DNA from: Rhizobiaceae bacterium
GTDB lineage: Bacteria; Pseudomonadota; Alphaproteobacteria; Rhizobiales; Rhizobiaceae
Length of the DNA: 56,375 nucleotides
Assembly (NCBI GenBank): GCA_028279875.1
Contig: JANQMU010000113.1
Span: 1 to 56,375, forward strand
Direction of reading: 5' to 3'
The position numbers and the translations under genes were made by a program. Below are positions 54,914 through 56,375 of the stretch, one piece after another. The first letter of the stretch is position 1; every line of letters starts with the position of its first letter. The notes beneath the pieces are model-generated. The model worked only from the letters and a program-made list of their open reading frames with translations. It was not told where the DNA came from and searched no databases.

Positions 54914-55087
54914 GACGCAAACCTCAATTCGCCGCATCGGGACAACGGCGCCGGGATGTCACCGGGCACGCTCCCGGGCGGGACGGAGCCTTTCGCCATG
55001 CGTTTATCAAAGCCGGGATGGAAAAAGAAGTCCCTCGCAGGGATTCCTTCGGCCGTGATGCCGATTCATCCGATGGGGCGGCGGCTC

Positions 55088-55184
55088 AGAGGCCGTCTTG
55101 AAAGTCCGCCGGGTCGGCTTGGCGGCGCTTTTTCCCCTTCGCTTTGTTGCCAATCCTCAACCGAGGACTTTCAAGACGGCCTCT
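55088..55184. repeat. 20-bp perfect inverted repeat with 57-base loop
   Basis: AGAGGCCGTCTTGAAAGTCC (55088-55107) is the exact reverse complement of 55165-55184. The right arm touches the stop codon of the small membrane-protein gene, and the element lies 174 bases upstream of leuD. It could end that transcript, although no U-run follows, or it could be a small palindromic intergenic mobile element of the RIME/MITE kind. Confidence 0.6.
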
Positions 55185-55405
55185 CAGAGATCGATGATGG
55201 TGCCGCGTCCGTCATTCCAGACGCGCGGCCCGTGGCGTTTGTGCACTTTGCGACGCGGCCTGAACAGGGAGATCAGGAATCCGACGATGGCGACAACCAC
55301 GGCAAAACCAATCGCTGCCAGACCCACCATGGCCATGACGAACAAAGTCAGAGCGGCAATGCCAAGGCCGACAATTCCAACGATGATATTGCGGATATTT
55401 TCCAT
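55184..55405 (-). CDS. Small two-helix membrane protein
   Basis: The 73-residue product begins MENIRNIIVGIVGLG and has two hydrophobic stretches (about residues 7-24 and 27-47), then a basic tail (SLFRPRRKVHKRHGPRVWND). It resembles no family I can name. It lies upstream of leuD, separated by the inverted repeat, and divergent from the lyase gene. Its basic tail suggests a cytoplasmic or peripheral interaction surface. Confidence 0.7.
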   Translation of the reverse strand: MENIRNIIVGIVGLGIAALTLFVMAMVGLAAIGFAVVVAIVGFLISLFRPRRKVHKRHGPRVWNDGRGTIIDL

Positions 55406-55588
55406 GTGTCCAAACCCCCGTTTCGTGCCGGACCGGCCAAATCCGGTAATGCCCGCATGGCGGGCCTGGCATTCAGATGGCGACGATGACGGCGGATTTC
55501 AAGCCGCACGGGGTGGCAATCCGCCATCATGCCGCTGGCCCGCCCGCTGCGTCTTGCACAGGGGCGTCGTCCCGGGCAAAAGAAAGGG

Positions 55589-56375
55589 ATGAGCGATTCC
55601 GACCAGGGTTTTTCCGATTCGGCGCGGCCGGTCCGCGCCCGGCGCTCCGTGCTCTATGTTCCGGCCAGCAATGGCCGGGCCATGGAAAAGGCGGCCGGTC
55701 TGCCCTGCGACAGCATCATTTTCGATCTCGAAGACGCCGTCGACCCGTCGCAAAAGCAACCCGCGCGGCAGGCGCTTCTCAATTGGTTCCGTGACCGTCC
55801 GTCGACCGGTGCGGAGGTTGTGATCCGCATCAATGCGCCATCGTCGCCATGGGGCAAGGCCGACCTCGATACGGTTTGCGCCTGCCGGCCGGATGCAATG
55901 CTCCTGCCGAAAGTCCGCGAAGCCGCCGATATCATGCATGCCGAAGACCTGTTGGCCGGCCGCGATATGCCCGGGGGGTTGCGCCTGTGGGCCATGATCG
56001 AAACGCCGCAGGCCATCGCCCAATGCATGGACATCGCCGCCTGCGCCCAGCGATCCGGATCCCGCCTGGATTGCCTGGTGGTCGGCACCAATGATCTGGC
56101 GAAGGATACGGGCGTGCGACCGGCGCCGGACCGGCGCTATCTGGTAAGCTGGCTGATGCAGATGATCCTGGCGGCGCGTAGCTTCGGGCTCGATGCGCTG
56201 GACGGCGTTTACAACGATATTCGCGACGATACCGGCTTCCAGGCCGAATGCGAGCAGGGACGGGCAATGGGCTTCGACGGCAAGACGCTGGTCCATCCTG
56301 CGCAGATTGACGCCGCCAACCGGATATTCGGCGCCGATCCGGATGAGCTGGCGGCCGCACAAGCGATCGTCGCCG
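55589..56375 (+). CDS. CitE/HpcH-family CoA-ester lyase, partial
   Basis: The frame starts at ATG 55589, after GAAAGGG, and runs off the right edge after about 262 codons, close to full family length. It shows RSVLYVPASNGRAMEKA, IIFDLEDAVDP, VVIRINAP, MIETPQAIAQ, VGTNDLAKDTG and LVHPAQIDAAN, the standard order in CitE-like lyases, which cleave malyl-CoA, citramalyl-CoA or citryl-CoA with a magnesium ion. No citrate lyase alpha or gamma subunits are adjacent, which favours a malyl- or citramalyl-CoA lyase or thioesterase. Confidence 0.9.
   Translation, partial: MSDSDQGFSDSARPVRARRSVLYVPASNGRAMEKAAGLPCDSIIFDLEDAVDPSQKQPARQALLNWFRDRPSTGAEVVIRINAPSSPWGKADLDTVCACRPDAMLLPKVREAADIMHAEDLLAGRDMPGGLRLWAMIETPQAIAQCMDIAACAQRSGSRLDCLVVGTNDLAKDTGVRPAPDRRYLVSWLMQMILAARSFGLDALDGVYNDIRDDTGFQAECEQGRAMGFDGKTLVHPAQIDAANRIFGADPDELAAAQAIVA

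Overview
The window looks like chromosomal DNA of a high-GC alphaproteobacterium, most likely from the Rhizobiales (Hyphomicrobiales). The evidence is a 180-kDa-class NAD-glutamate dehydrogenase, the TrcR/DUF1013 cell-cycle regulator, an imuA-imuB-dnaE2 mutasome operon with the GTTC-N7-GTTC LexA box of this class, a DUF1674 protein, and many ATGA/TGATG start-stop overlaps. No phage, insertion sequence, CRISPR array, rRNA or tRNA was found. The genus cannot be fixed from the sequence alone.

Layout. 1-983: 5' part of prkA (runs off the left edge). 1315-2872: proline iminopeptidase and a divergent GNAT acetyltransferase. 2884-8582, minus strand: a LysR regulator, then a sugar-type ABC importer (binding protein, two permeases, no ATPase) ending in a cytoplasmic sulfatase, which suggests uptake followed by desulfation of a sulfated substrate. 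8658-14363: SOS mutagenesis operon imuA-imuB-dnaE2. 14511-17415: trcR and divergent acetyl-CoA synthetase. 17430-20827: two tandem TadG-like proteins with von Willebrand A domains. 21280-27478: DUF1674, htpX, rsmB-like methyltransferase, a heparinase II/III-family protein and purH. 27494-34376: UMF1-type MFS transporter, NAD-glutamate dehydrogenase and an AhpD-like protein.

34389-41443 is the most distinctive region. It has visibly lower GC than its flanks. An operon encodes an N,N-dimethylformamidase large-subunit-like enzyme, a complete ABC importer of the sulfonate/taurine/nitrate class, and a histidinol-dehydrogenase paralog with altered metal-site residues. A divergent LuxR-type regulator stands beside it, and the region between them carries two nearly identical 16-bp palindromes spaced 31 bp apart. 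I infer a regulated uptake-and-catabolism module for an unknown small amide or similar compound.

41485-43542: lemA plus two TPM-domain genes. 43772-48550: a tight operon of an RND/MMPL-like transporter, SRPBCC protein, cytochrome P450 and DUF3833 lipoprotein, possibly for lipid or terpenoid modification. 48650-56375: pdxY, a MltB-type transglycosylase, asd, a PAP2 phosphatase, a leuD-rid-leuB operon, a small membrane protein and a partial CitE-like lyase. Upstream of asd there is a 38-codon ORF with a good ribosome binding site; seven of its last ten codons are Lys or Thr, and two hairpins lie between it and asd. This looks like an amino-acid-sensing leader for the lysine/threonine pathway.
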